A stretch of 64,000 bases of DNA, from the NCBI RefSeq assembly GCF_910592395.1, contig NC_088317.1:558001-622000 (forward strand), written 5' to 3'. The notes below the pieces were generated by a model. That model worked only from the letters and a program-made list of their open reading frames with translations, made no database searches and was not told where the DNA came from. The first letter of the stretch is position 1. Each line of letters opens with the position of its first letter. Below, in pieces: positions 29,871 to 43,108 of this stretch. This stretch comes from Lineus longissimus. Its lineage: Eukaryota; Nemertea; Pilidiophora; Heteronemertea; Lineidae. Position numbers and translations under genes: made by a program.

Positions 29871-30146
29871 GCTGTTGGAGAGACTTCTTGTCTAAACAGT
29901 ACCATTCCGCCCCCTCTAAGGCATACAATGGTAACTTATAAACACAAGAAGATTTTAATATCTGTCTCGGGTGTCTTTGAGAGAGCTGATCATACACAAT
30001 TCCCAACCTACTCGTCAGCCGGCTGACAGATTCCCTGGGTCGAACGTGTTACTGTGATGTTTTCGAAGAGATACTTGTGGCTGTTGGAGAGATTTCTTGT
30101 CTAAACAGTACCATTCTGCCCCCTCTGAGGCATACAGTGGTAACTA
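29871..30146 (+). repeat. Duplicated 67-bp block
   Basis: 29871-29937 and 30080-30146 both run from GCTGTTGGAGAGA through TCTAAACAGTACCATTC to GGTAACT with few differences, about 209 bp apart. Non-coding. Confidence 0.7.
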
Positions 30147-31929
30147 ATTAATCAACTGCGAAATGATCGCAGATTGAATACTACAGTGAGTTAATCATTC
30201 AAACAATATCAAATGTAACCATGATGATACTTTTTACTGGGTGACCCATGCCTGTTGGATGTTTGATCCAACATACTTTGAGGCGGTTGGCGATGATTCC
30301 ACTCTAATGTTTGCCAGCATAGCGCCTCTTGTGATTTAAAGGTAAGGAGGCATGACCAAAAGCGGTCAGCATGTTATTGCCAAGGAAGTAGATTCGGTAA
30401 TTCTATTCAAACTTGGATTGTGATTGGCTAACTGAAACTTTGGCCTTGTTGGAAAGTATGGTAAGGAAATCTTGATTTTTATAAACATGACCCTGAAACC
30501 CACCTTAACCTTGATCTGTCTTATAATTTCAGAGGCTTAGTCCAAGGATGAGTCCGATCCGGCCACGAGATGTGAGAGGATGAATGGTTGTCAGTCTTCC
30601 GTGGCAGTGCCCAGCAGTCCAGTGGCAGTGCCCAGCAGTCCTAGGCCAGCAGCTCAAACCGGTAGGAATAGGTAGAATCCGTACATAGAAAACAACTTCT
30701 GCAGAATGAGAAAAAGTCCCCCTGATGCAGTTAATAGTATTTCGCCTTGCAAGCAAAAGAAACAGCTAGCCAAATGAAAAACACGGGTGTCTAGTGATGG
30801 TCTGTTCGATAGACTCATCAGGCTAATAAATGCAATCCGTGTACAATCATTGGGCCACGCAAATAACGTACTGCAGAACAAATTCACATATTAGATGGGG
30901 AGACTGATCGTTGGGGCATACCAAATACAAATGACGATTGAATAATTGTTTCTATTCTCCCAAATCTCCAAGTCTGCTCCCAGCTGCGCTAGAATAAGTT
31001 TTGAACTAAGACTCCATAACCCTTATATCGATATATTTTCTCTCATCTTCAGAGGGATGGACCGAGTCCCTTCCCGCGGCTGAACCCGGCATCCTCCCAT
31101 CGTTGTATACAAGCCACCTGTCCTACTTCTACCGGCATCGTGACTAGTCCTCCATGGTGACGAACAGTAACTCTGGACCTAGAGTGCTTATAAATCAGGA
31201 TGTATAGATATAACAGAAATGAACAAGGATAGAGTATTCCGTAGGGAGTTTTCGCAAAAGAGTAGGGACAATCCAGGATGAATGAGTGTACATGTAACCG
31301 TTTTAAATACCCTAAGATACAGTGTTCTGGGGACTGATGAATATATTATGCGCATTATTCTCTTAGGTGTTGATGTACACCAACCAACAGGGAAGGACTT
31401 GTTGCCAGAGGGACATTTCCTACTACTCCACTGGAATAGAAATCCTACCTAACTGTAGCGCCACCTGTTCCCACATGTGGTGCCCACGTACAGATTGTTG
31501 TAAGAATATCTTTTTGTAAAACCGTTTCATGATATTTGACGGATCAATACACCAATGTGTCAGGACGTTGAATATCTAAATTTGTCCTAAACATATCACA
31601 TAAAGAATGATAGTTTCACAATCAGTGTTGTTCTTTGTACTACCGTCAGAAGGGTCTATTCCTAAGCCAGGACAAAGTTTGGTACGTCTTTCCCGGGTGA
31701 TAACGCCTTTCAAAAACAAATGGGCAACAGCAGCGCCCCTGTGGCGTGCTGGGTACTTTTTCTGAGACACCACAGGAGGGAATGTACACAAATCTAGCCC
31801 GTTATCTCAAATGCTTTTAGCTGTCACAACCAGCGACACTAGTGACAGTGACCAACCAGCTGATGACATCCTGTAAACCCGACCTCTCCCACGGGGTCAC
31901 TGCAGTCTCTATTTGTCCCCAATATTCGG

Positions 31930-32180
31930 TAGACTCTTTCACCAGTCTCCTCCATTCACTCATTAGAGACTGGTACTTGACGGCAGTTCACTCGTCATAA
32001 ACTCGATTTGGGGGCGTAAGCTTCCGGTGACCGGTCAAGTGTTTTTCACAAAGATAAGTGAAAAACTAGGAATACCAAAGCTCTCACTATTGACAGTGCA
32101 TCCACAGTATGCACTGAAAATGTATGGCTCGCCACGGGTAAATCAACGAGGCCTCCTCGACCCTCCGCTGCGGGTTGCCT
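31930..32180 (+). repeat. Dispersed repeat, family 1, copy C
   Basis: Third copy of the 2591-2880 repeat. It lacks an internal segment and the last part of the unit, ending at CCCTCCGCTGCG. It lies just beyond the poly(A) signal of the chordin-like gene. Confidence 0.65.
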
Positions 32181-32299
32181 GGACTACCTACTCGGTTGTT
32201 TTGAGGAAGGACCTCTACCACTCTGTCATGTGAGCAGCCATGCGGTAGGTAAGCTACATGAAACCCAACAACAGAGTACCAATTAACAAAATGAAGCTA

Positions 32300-32305
32300 T
32301 TTATT
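32300..32305 (-). terminator. Poly(A) signal of the chordin-like gene
   Basis: AATAAA on the minus strand, about 430 nt past the stop codon at 32732-32734. Confidence 0.55.
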
Positions 32306-32731
32306 GCATGACAATAATGAAGGCATTTAATACCCAAAGCATATTCAGACTTAAATACAAAACAAAGATATGTACATCAGTTTTACATCAAGTACAATGT
32401 AATATAAAAAGCTAATCTCTGGCGCACGCCTGTAAAACCTATATGGCTCTTCGCCACAGGGCTCTTGATTTGTCTATTCCATCTCATGCACTAAATGTCC
32501 GTTGGCAAGTAATGTCAATCTTGTACCGTGGCACAGAAACAACAAAATCTCACGTACGAATGAATGGTTCGATATCCTCAAGCGCAACAGTCCAAGTCAA
32601 TCCCATGCTAATATTGTCCGAAAGCCTCTATTGCTGAAGCAACACAGAAACTACGTCTGATGACGTCCCTCTATCCCATAATGTCTTTTGGTATGTCTAA
32701 CTGAGCCTCCCCCAACACTGTAATCCACACC

Positions 32732-35700
32732 TCATATGCAGTGCTCCCTATAGATGGCGTCCTTGGCCCGAAGGACCCGGATGAGGCGCCTGATGGACCG
32801 TGTCCGACATTTCTTCTGCTGGCACTCCTGGAACCATCGCATCACTCGTCGCTTGAACTTCTCGATCCGCCCTGAAAGAAGCGGTGTCAGATGAAAGCTT
32901 TTGCAAAACCCTGTTCTTTCATCAGTCGCTTTAATTACCTAGCGTGATCTCATGGAAACTGTCTTGCATGTGCATCAGTCTGCTCACTCATACTCCCAGC
33001 CTGCGCCCAGACAGAAGTAGCTCCACAACCACTTTGACCATGACCTTTATTCAGTTTAAACAAAATGGCCGAAGGTCCAGTGGCTCTAACATAGAGTTGT
33101 ATACACTCTGTCCGGTGTGCAAGGGATAGTAGTCCTAGGGCTGATAGTCCGTGTAACAATAGCCCGCATTGCTAAATGTTTTGGTTAGGGTTAGCGGTAC
33201 AATAGATCAGGCTGCTTAATTGATCAAATACAATGCTACCGGACTATGACTCCAGGGGGACTATATCCGCTGTCACACCGGAAAGAGTAGTGGTCGATTT
33301 AAACTTTGAGCTAGCTTCAGCACCAGCTTTTCCGAGTCTTCGTATAAAAGCATGGCATGTCACTTACGGATCGTAGTCGCCCCCACCATTGTCGCTTCCC
33401 TCCGTCCGCTCAGCAGTTTGTTCAGCTTATCTTTCGAGATGCACAGAGAGTTGATTTCCATCACCCGGTCTGTGAAACAAAACATTTCCATGAGGAGTCA
33501 GTATATCAATATATGAAGTCGGTTTGGTTTAGGAAGCTCCTACAACCAATACGTAGAGAAAGTATCTGATGATACTGTCTGTCCACACAGGTTCCCAATT
33601 CTCAAAATAGTGTGAAAGAGCAGATCATTAGCGTTTTGTCCTTTGTGCTGCACATGTGCATTGTACATGTAGTGTACTTTGCTTCAAGTGTGAACCAGAG
33701 ACGCTTGCAGTCTCCGACTGGCAGAGACCATGCATGAAAATTGAAAAAGTAAATTTAGGATCCAAAACTTACTTCTGATGACATCAAATCTAAACACCGT
33801 CGCAGTAATCTTGAACTCAAATACGATTACCACAGACGTCTTATTCTGCCACTGATGGAGGAATGTATCTGTGCCCTTTGGCAGGCAGGCCATGCCCGGG
33901 GTCGTTGGTGAAGGAGTCCCGGGGAGGATGCGGTTGTTGGTCCCGACTGGCCGCTTGCTCGAGTCCGTCGGCACCAAGATGCTGGGATCATTCTCAGGGC
34001 GGCCGCTGAACGTTGTCGCATTGGAAGCTGTAATGAAAGATGGCAGGCTATCGGTCTCTCTTCTTGAACGAGATGCTGGTTCTCATCTTCGCTGAACTTC
34101 TAAATGTCGATAGCAAGAAGTTATATATGCTCGTCTATAGTACATGTAAAAATATGGCACGCACAGGCGGCTGAAGTCCTGATCCAGAGCCAACTACCCC
34201 TGTTCAAAACACTGGCTGTAACATCGAATGAATGGAAGTGGACGAATTCTCGTCCGAATGTGACACTCTGAATGTGACACTGATTGTGACAATGCGTGGA
34301 CACCGGTGGATTGTTACTTTTACATGATTGTACCCACCTGTAAGACATGTCTTGCAGCATGTTTCTTTCTGCAGTTGATCAGGATTGTCACATCCGAGAC
34401 TGGTGTCCGAGGGACACGTTATCTTCTTGCAAGAAATCTCTCCATTCTGGAAATGATGACATGGACTTAGTAATGATCCTATCAATAAAATGACGTATCT
34501 TCCTAGCTCTATTAAAGGTTATCAAAGTCTTCAAGGAGAATCAAGAACACTTGATTGCTTCTCACCGTGATGAGAAGGGTATTTTCTCTGAATGTGAGAA
34601 GTTCAGTTGGCAAAACGTTGCAGATTTTCATCATCAGTCCGTCATTTCGATCGTTGGTCAAAATGGTGCACCGTGAACAGGTATTTAGCAGGACAGACCT
34701 GTCTAGCAACCTCGTTCATCATTGGATGACATCACAACTTACCAGACACGAGCAGGTGACGCACGGTAGCTTGCCTACACCTTCAACCACTGGATGCCAG
34801 GTTGAGCCATTCTTATAGATGAGATCGTCGGTCACGCAATCTAGATATGAAAACGAATAATTCTAACTGGGCAGAAGCGTTGTGAAATATCCAAAGTACC
34901 CGCTGCAGGAGCTAGATGTATCCCACATGTAAGAAAATCAATTATGATTACAGTGAACGTTCCAACGCATTGTGATGTCGATGTGTTCTGATCATTAGTT
35001 TCTGATTGTTAGTTTCTGACGAACTATCGGAACTTTCTGGGGGATTATGTAAAATGAAAACAGTGTCACCCTCTCTGAACCAACCGAGCATTCCTTATGA
35101 AAGTTGTGCCAACCGACCTACCTGCACAGACCGGGCAGCAGTCGTCATCCACGTTGAACATCTGGGAGCAAGTATGTGCAAAGCAGGTCCGCAGGTGGCA
35201 GTACACGTTGCCATCCTGAAATGAAGCCGGAGTGAACGAAATGATTTGGGATTCCGAACTGATGCTAGATTATTTGCTCAACAGGCTTTAAAGCTACGAC
35301 ATCAAGACGCATTCCTAACTTCCCGAGATTCATATCTTGAAAGTACCCGACAACACACACCATGTTAAACCGAAAGTCAAACTTAATAAGTTCCGCTTGC
35401 ACTTCGCATGTCGTGCGTCAAACCTAAATCAGGATATTTAGGAAGGGCGCCAAACGCCGATGACTATGACACTTCGGTATTCGAAATAGACTTGACAGCT
35501 GAAAATTTGCTGTAAGGCAAAGAGAACGGGTAGGTTCATGAGCCCCTTTTGGTCAAAATAGTCCTACTTACAAGGCAGACGCAGAGAACGCACTGGTTTT
35601 TCTTGGTGGGATGCAGGGCGGTCCTGATGGAGGAGAAGCGCTCCCCGTCGCGGTAGATGTTGCCGAAGTGATTACAGGAGCGGCGGATGTTCAGGCCGAG

Positions 35701-36572
35701 ACTCGACATCTCCTCTTCAATGATGTCATCCTCTTCCTCATCCTCGTCCGCTGGGCATACTGGACAGCACTGCCCTGACCTGGTGACGGGATTCATACAG
35801 CGGACACTCGGGCAAGACTCTCTCCAACACGTTACCTCACCTCCCTGCAAAGAATGAATAAGTTTGACAAAGTCCATTTGAAATTCTGCACTAATGTATG
35901 TTTTCCAAATCTATTGGCATGTGACTTTATATGGACCTTTCTTGTAGGATTTCCCATCAAAATCAGATTTTATTTCTCGAAGGTGAACAAGTTGAATGAA
36001 TGTTGTTAGATGTTGAAATGATTTTGATTGAAAGTTGTTTCGGAAGCCGATCATTTACATTTCAGACAAGAACTTTTGTGAACATTTTGGGAGGATCCAG
36101 GAGGATCCAGGCTTGGATCTTCCAAGATTCTGCTATAGTTCTTTAAGGATTCGTTCTCGTAATCGTATAAACAACTCAGCACGATCCAAGACCAGATTAT
36201 TGTAAGGATCGCCAAACAGGATCTCGTTGTCTTACCTCCAGACAGTAACACGTGGTACAGTTCATAAGTCCGAAAGGCCTCAGGAAGGGATGCCAGCGAG
36301 CGCCCTCCTCGTAGATCTTGCCTCCGAGAACACAGTTTGTGGTGTCTGGAAAAGGACGAATGGAAATAGAAGGGAGGTGTCACAGATTGGTACCTTCAGC
36401 TCACATTTGTAAGCGTTGGCGATCGCCCGGTTTGGCCAGCGACTATAGTTGATTTAAATAGCGACTTACTTTTCTGTGTTGGCCTGTCGATATTCTCCAG
36501 AGTAACAGCATGCAAGACGTGAGCCATCAGCAGGATGACCAAGGACTGGTTAACGTGTCTCAGGCTTGGCAT
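32732..36572 (-). CDS. CHRDL: Chordin-like protein, three VWC domains
   Basis: Secreted BMP-binding antagonist type. Minus-strand exons, 5' to 3': 36572-36470, 36345-36236, 35844-35572, 35215-35122, 34840-34743, 34446-34338, 34027-33773, 33469-33368, 32871-32732. All are GT-AG and in phase; 427 aa (human CHRDL2 is 429). Signal peptide in exon 1 (LVILLMAHVLHAVT). VWC1 about 38-102 (GARWHP, CTTCYC, CCPVCP), then an acidic linker DEDEEEDD. VWC2 about 120-193 (CNHFGNIY, CVLCVC, CCPVC). VWC3 about 194-262 (GSTWHP, CVTCSC, CCKTC). The last 165 residues follow the CHRDL plan of a non-VWC C-terminal region ending in a cysteine near the stop. The final exon is strikingly basic (KFKRRVMRW, RTRSIRRLIRVLRAK), which could support heparin or matrix binding (inference). 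Confidence 0.9.
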
Positions 36573-39500
36573 CTGAAGAGAAAGAGGGTGGGAAAAGAAT
36601 GTACATGTAGTTCATTCATTATCATGTGTTTTGTTTACGATGTATAAATGAGTACACCGTCCAATCAGAAATGCTTAAGTTGTAACGCTGATAGAGCAGC
36701 TCATCTGAGTTTTATCGAAAGGTTTCTGCATGAGATTACCACGCTACTTCCGGAGAATGCTACAGGATGCTTCCGCTGTTGCCTAGGTAACGAATAAACA
36801 GTCTGCAGGCGGCCTGGGTCTAGCGGCTTGACATTCTAGTTTGGTGCCAGTTGCATATTATACGGGATTTTAAATGGTGTTATACTCTAAAGTACAACTT
36901 TTTGGAAAGTTGAAATTACTTGCTTGGGAAAATGACCGCAATATGAAGATCAAAAACATGCCATGAAGGGAACATTTCATAATACATGATGTTAAAACGT
37001 GAAAATAGCGTTTAAAGTTCTAACCACATCTTTCTAAACCCTTGATGTAATCATCATTGTTTCGTCAGTTAATATTACACATTTTACATTGTCTGGTTGC
37101 AAAAAGACAGTAAGCTTCAGTTTCGGAGAACGCCACAATTCAGAAAAAAACACGTTAGAAGTCATCAATGAATTTGAGATAAACATATCACTCAAATTAT
37201 CAAAATCAAATCTGTAGAACAGAATCAAGACACTAGAAAATTAGAGAAAATGTAAAAATTGATATTTCCGATGTAAACTGCTTACCATTCTCCAGCTTTT
37301 GAAATCAACCAAATTCAAGTCTGTAAGAATCGAAGTCAAATGGAGTTTAAGCAAAGTTAGTGGAGTTATCCTTTCGCTGCAAAGCACCACCAAATAATAA
37401 TAATTCCATATCGAAGCTCGGAATTTTATATTCTCAGATGAGAAAAAGAAATTTCCGATCGGCGCCAATATCTGTCCGTAATTGATTTGGATTCCAGGTA
37501 GCGTATGTCCGAGTCTGTCGGAGTGAGACGGGTTGGCGGTCTTCCCCGAACAGCGGCGACGAGCTCCCGCCTAAAGTAAAACAGACATCGGGAAATAATG
37601 GCCGACAATTCATTATTAAAATGAGTAAGATTATTGATTGCGATCTTAAGTCTGTTAGCATTGTTGTGGGAGTTCCATGTTGATATCTCGGCACCTATCT
37701 TGATCTCGACTCGGCCTGATTGACAGAAGACCAGGGAGCCTACCGAGCCATGGGGCTGTGGAGATGGTTTTGACTAGAAATCACTTTAATTGGGGGCGGT
37801 GTCATTTTGAAAGATAGAAAAGAGCAGTTCTGTCATAAAAACGAAAGAAGAAACGAAACACGGCTCGCGTTTCCTGAAACGTTTGTCTCAATATCTTCCA
37901 AAAAATCATTTGAAATTATCCAAATCATGCCAAATTATCCAAAATTAATTTGACAAATGACTATCTGACAAATTTAGATTGAGCTAATTGCGGAACGCCC
38001 CCTCGCTATTTGACACAATTATCGACATCACCCTGACATGACGATAGCCAGGAATCACCGCACCATTCAGGGGAGACCTTAATCAAGTTTTAGTGCATCA
38101 AGGACACAATCTAAAGTTGTTTAGGCTGTGACATCGATCGCGCCTTGAGCCTTTCACAGCGTTTTTACAGGTCAACCAGCCGCGCCATCGGTGGGCTGAG
38201 TCGGGTCAGGTTACGCCTTCGAGGCGTTGCACTCCCTCAACAAAATAAAGTTTAACAACTTGACAATGAAGTTTGAGTTTCGCAAACTTTGGGCGGCGAC
38301 GATGCGCTTTTCGGGCCCGTGCGACCTCCGCTGGTTCGAGTCTGGGCACCGGTGTGACTGCTACGGAGAGGTTCGGCTTTGTGTTCCAGAGATTTGGTGG
38401 AACTCGAACTGTTTATAAGTGGACACTTACAAGCAGAAATGTGTAATTTGAATATCGACAACTTTGAGATAAATATCGAAATAAATTTCAGACGCCTATT
38501 ACTTCTGGAATTCTAAGGGTACTGTCAGCCATGTCTACCAGTGCGTTTCGATATTTTTTGTCAGTAACCACAATCATGGCGTTGGTGTCCGCGGCCACGT
38601 TGGCGTAAATGGAATTGTAGTGGAATATGCACCTAGAGACCAGTGTCTCATTCATAATTCGCCTTTTTCCACCGCGAAGGCCATCATGATTTGAGTTAAT
38701 AATACTGGCAGCTAGGGCGTTTAAGGGTTAGACGCGTGTAACTTCTCTCTAATCAGTTTCAGGGCCTATTCATATTCTGTGAAGATTTACATGAAGGACC
38801 TGAATCTGTCTTTTCAGAAGTTAACTTCTCTCTAATCTGTTTCAGGGCTTATTCATATTCTGTGAAGATTTACATGAAGGACCTGAATCTGTTTATTCAG
38901 TAGTTAATGCTGTTTTGAGCTAAACGCCCCTTTATCGTACTCCAATATCGAAAAGTAAAATTGAAGGATATTTTTAGGATATATTCAGGTTAGTCAATAG
39001 CTATTAATTATTAATTGACATTGCGTGTAACAAAATATAAATAAGACGATCATTACTGAGAGTAACCTGCTATTAATGACTACTGTCTTCCACCAAAACG
39101 GTGAGTTGACTTTCCCAAGAATTCCTCTCTCATTCCAAGTCACCGAAGCGGCGTCTCTGCGCCCTCGAAAAATGATGTCCATTTTGCGTGTTTAAGTCTA
39201 TTTATTCATCCATAAGCATACTTCGTGTTGGTTTATCAGATGGGAAATCGATACGAGGGCAGACCTGACGACATTAACTGACTATTTTAATAATGCAAGC
39301 TTAAGTAGCCCCTGTCTTGGTGGTGCTCGCAACATGGTGGCGTCTCGATCCTCGCTCGAGTTCAAGTCAGAGCGGCAGACACAGCCGCTGGTCAAAATAC
39401 CGGGTCACAATTGGGCAGCGCAGAGCCGGAAGACTTAACTTGAAAAAGGGTTGCAGCATTCCCGAGCGAGATTGCTACGGATAATATCAAGACTTGATAA

Positions 39501-42500
39501 AGACTGCTCTTCATTAATTCTTGGTAATATTCAGTATCAATTGCGCGAAAGAAAAAATAATATGGGAAAACTTACCGTCATAAAAAAGAGAAACTAAATA
39601 AGTCAAGAAGCAGAAAATGAGAAGGTCAGCATCCGAGTTTCAACGACTTTCTTTATCCTTTGAGAGAATAGAAATGCCATTTGCAGTTTTCTTTTGGCAT
39701 TCTCCATCGGAGCCATGCTGCCTAGCCCACACAGCTCGACAACAAGGCTCATGGAGACACGACGTGTTCCAAACATCGTCGGCTGGTTTTCAGGCGTCTT
39801 AGTGCGAGATTCACGGAGCCATGGCGCTCAGATGGTGTCCGAGATAGAACCGCAGGCCCAGTCTTCCACGAATTTAAATTCACGGCCCTTTGTTTTACTA
39901 CATATTTATATTATGTTTATTCTATTATGACGCTCAGACATGCCACCATGGCGGCCATTTAAAACCGACTGGCAAGGGATTGTTTTTCTTCGCGGCTTAT
40001 TACCCCTCGTTAGGAAGTCGGCGATTTGAGAAAACATGTCATGAATTGAATAATTGGCCGCCATTATCGCCAATGCTACGTCACGACTGCCCAGTGCGCA
40101 GTACTGAAAAGGCAGATGATAGAGAGTGACGTCATCAACTGGTCTCAATCGATGAATCGAAATGCAACAAATTACACTGATAAAGTAACATAAATCGCAG
40201 ATCCACTCAAAAACCCCGGCGAGCTGGACCACTTTCTTCGGCGGCAGTTTAATACAGAAACTGATCACAGTGCCTTGATGGCGAAAATGATCCGCTCTGT
40301 CCTCTGGTATCGGCCTCTACCCTCTGTCCAACCCAGACTCTAACTCCGCCGTCACGCATGCGTGATGACATAGCACACGCCGAGATCCCGCGAAGATATC
40401 AAACCCGCCAATCTCACAATGACAACCTGTGATCTATTTCCCGTAAGATAACATCTTTCCGTCTATTTACCAAATAGTTGTGGCTGGTTTGTCTATTCTG
40501 CGCCAAGTGAGATGGGATCGGTGGACAAAGGAATAATGATAGAAAATTAGTCGGGCGATTTACAACGAATTATAGAGACAGATAGCCGGCTACTCGACAC
40601 AGCGTGACGTCATCTGCCAGCCGTCAAATTAGCTTCTACAGGGTGTGTCAAAAATACAACGGCGTTCCGCATACCTAGTGAGCATTGCCATCAGGTAACA
40701 CTTTCTGAGTGCGTCAACGTCCCAGTGCTTCATCTTCTTGTTTGTAAAACGCTAGAGTGCTCGTTTCTCCGTATTGCAGCCGGCTCACAAGCTTGGCTTA
40801 TTTCATCAATCTTATCGTAAAGAAGATAGAGATATTCGGTAAGCCTCACCACCAAAAACGCACGCCAGTCGGTGCCCCTCGAAAATCCGGTCATCTCAGC
40901 TCAGTATTGACTAATCTTGTTCCTGCACTGGTTGATCCCGAGATTCCTTTTCCTGATGACAAGTTTGATAAGGAATACAACTTTGATTAGTAGATCGGAA
41001 TCAGTGATCTTATCTGCTGTTAACATGTACGTTATTGGTTGGTTCCTGGTAGAGGGCAGGAGAAACAAATTTAACGTCGGAAATGCCCCGTTTAAGGATT
41101 ACCAGCCATTGATTCCTTAACGTAGGCTACTCCGCTGGCCATTTGGTATTAGGTCCCACAACAGGTTCTAACAGATATTATCACAATATCCTGTCTCATC
41201 CCATATGCAAATAAACAACGGCAATCTGGGATGACCTACCTAACATAGATGTCATTGTCATTGTACGCCATTATGGTCGTACAGCCCACGGGTGACGGAG
41301 GTGATGTTTGCCCATCAGCCAGCCGGAGAGAATCATTCCAGCTCGCTAAAAGCCATTGCTATCTCAAAATCAACACGCAACGCTATTGTCCGTGTCTAAT
41401 AGTATCCCATGATCCATTTGATGCTTCCGTGGGGGTAAAGAATGACCGCCGCTAATGTGCTGGCAGGAGAATCCGTTCATAGATCATTGTTCTTTTTCAG
41501 CTTTCATCATTTTTTCAGATGCAAGCTTGGGCAGTCAGTCCACAATGTCGACTAACTGTCCTATTATAGAGCGTTCTACAATACAGAGCCCAGATTTTCT
41601 CGATATTCACTCGACCCGGCAGGGCCCCGGTGCCGAGAGGTCCCTCCAGAACAGATACATGTAACGCTCAGTGTACTTTCTCCCCTAACACCATTAGAGA
41701 ATCTGGTCAAGGCTTGGGGGTCAAGTCGAACACCATTCACTAAGTGTCCCTGATTGGTGCTGTTTAAGTGATCTGACACGAGCACTGCTTCATCACACTG
41801 ACAACACATCAATTATCACTGTCCCACGGGACAAAATATCAAAGCATCACCAGCCAGATATCAGCAGATCAGACAGAGCAGTATCTAGTCGCAGCGGCAA
41901 AGACAGTAATTTATTTACGGGAAAGGCGGCTAACGGAACGTGATAACACAAGCGCCATGCCACTCAATCCAACACTCTCAGCGGAGAAGGTGTCTTCTCG
42001 TCTCTCGCGGGAATATCCGTGCATTAGCATTGATTGCTTCTTGATTGGTTGGATGTCACGTGATAACATGTTAGAAGGTGGAGTGTTGCATTATTGTTTC
42101 AAACCAACCAAACTGTTAGGCCGGACATACGCTTGATTCTTTCTCGTTCTAACCTGACGCCATCGGCCGGTGGATGTACATGTCAAGCTGGACCATTTGC
42201 CGTTATTGCAAATTAACACACTTTTGGGAAACTGATATACAAAAGCATCTGTCTCCGAGAAGTTCTTGGTCACCTGAGGTTGAATGAACGTATATTTTGA
42301 TATCAGCCTTTTTTCCTACACGAAAACTTGGGCACTCGACGTTTGTCTGATCGGAGATGTCATCTCTTTCAATGACGGACCAGAAGCAGTTTCAGATGCT
42401 TTAATCCGCAGATTAAGCAGTGTCAGCTGTCACAAGGAGATCAACTCATCAACAGATCAAAGGGTAACGTACTTAAAGCGTTTGTAGCAATTCGACTGAA

Positions 42501-43108
42501 TGAAATTTCCCGCTTTTCGATGCCAGGGCAAATCATCAAAAGGATGTTAATTCCTTTGCTTTGACTCAAGGAATGATCTCTTCAACGAGGAGAACTGTAT
42601 CTGGTGTGATAGTTACTCGCCGATTCTTGTATTTACAAACAAAACTGAACACGTTGTGAAAGACTTCATGGTACGAACAGAAAAGCCGACACACCTATCA
42701 CACGAGTTCACCCAACGTAACGAAGTGCTGGCGTGAAGGGTGAACTTAACTACGATTGCTGACATGGTATTGTAGGATCTACGGATCCTTGCAACTGCTT
42801 GTGTTTTTGAAAACGATTCTCCCAGTCTCAGATAAGGATAACATAACTAACAGTGTGCATGGATACGTGCCAATACAGTGTTTGAAAGGTAAAGATCGGC
42901 TTGATACCACTGTTTAAAAAAATTCTTCAAGTTTAAGTTAGCTTTACTCAAGCTTCAATTGTTCCTGAGGATTTAGGACGCCAGTCTTCTGATTGTAAAC
43001 AAAGGTACCTTTCCACCCCGAGGTTAGGAGCTAGCTCTCGTGCTAGTATCAAACGTCTTCTAAGAAACTTCCGTTTAAAGATCATTTCATCCGCATTCTT
43101 TCTCGGCA
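36573..43108. other. 6.5-kb intergenic region
   Basis: No exon, RNA gene or long ORF could be supported. It holds a short tandem duplication at 38739-38904. The 5' control elements of the chordin-like gene presumably lie at its left end. Confidence 0.4.
38739..38904 (+). repeat. 83-bp tandem duplication
   Basis: Two adjacent copies beginning TAACTTCTCTCTAATC and ending around CCTGAATCTGT..TTCAG, at 38739-38821 and 38822-38904, with few differences. Confidence 0.85.

Larger units (their letters stand above)
27700..31929. other. Intergenic DNA with repeats
   Basis: No gene could be supported. It contains the family-2 repeat and a duplicated block listed separately, and a short tandem of CAGTGGCAGTGCCCAGCAGTC at about 30600-30645. 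Confidence 0.4.

Noticed and set aside
39617-39930. Overlapping short plus-strand frames near 39.7 kb
   Set aside because: No conserved features, no plausible splice sites, and both strands are equally open.
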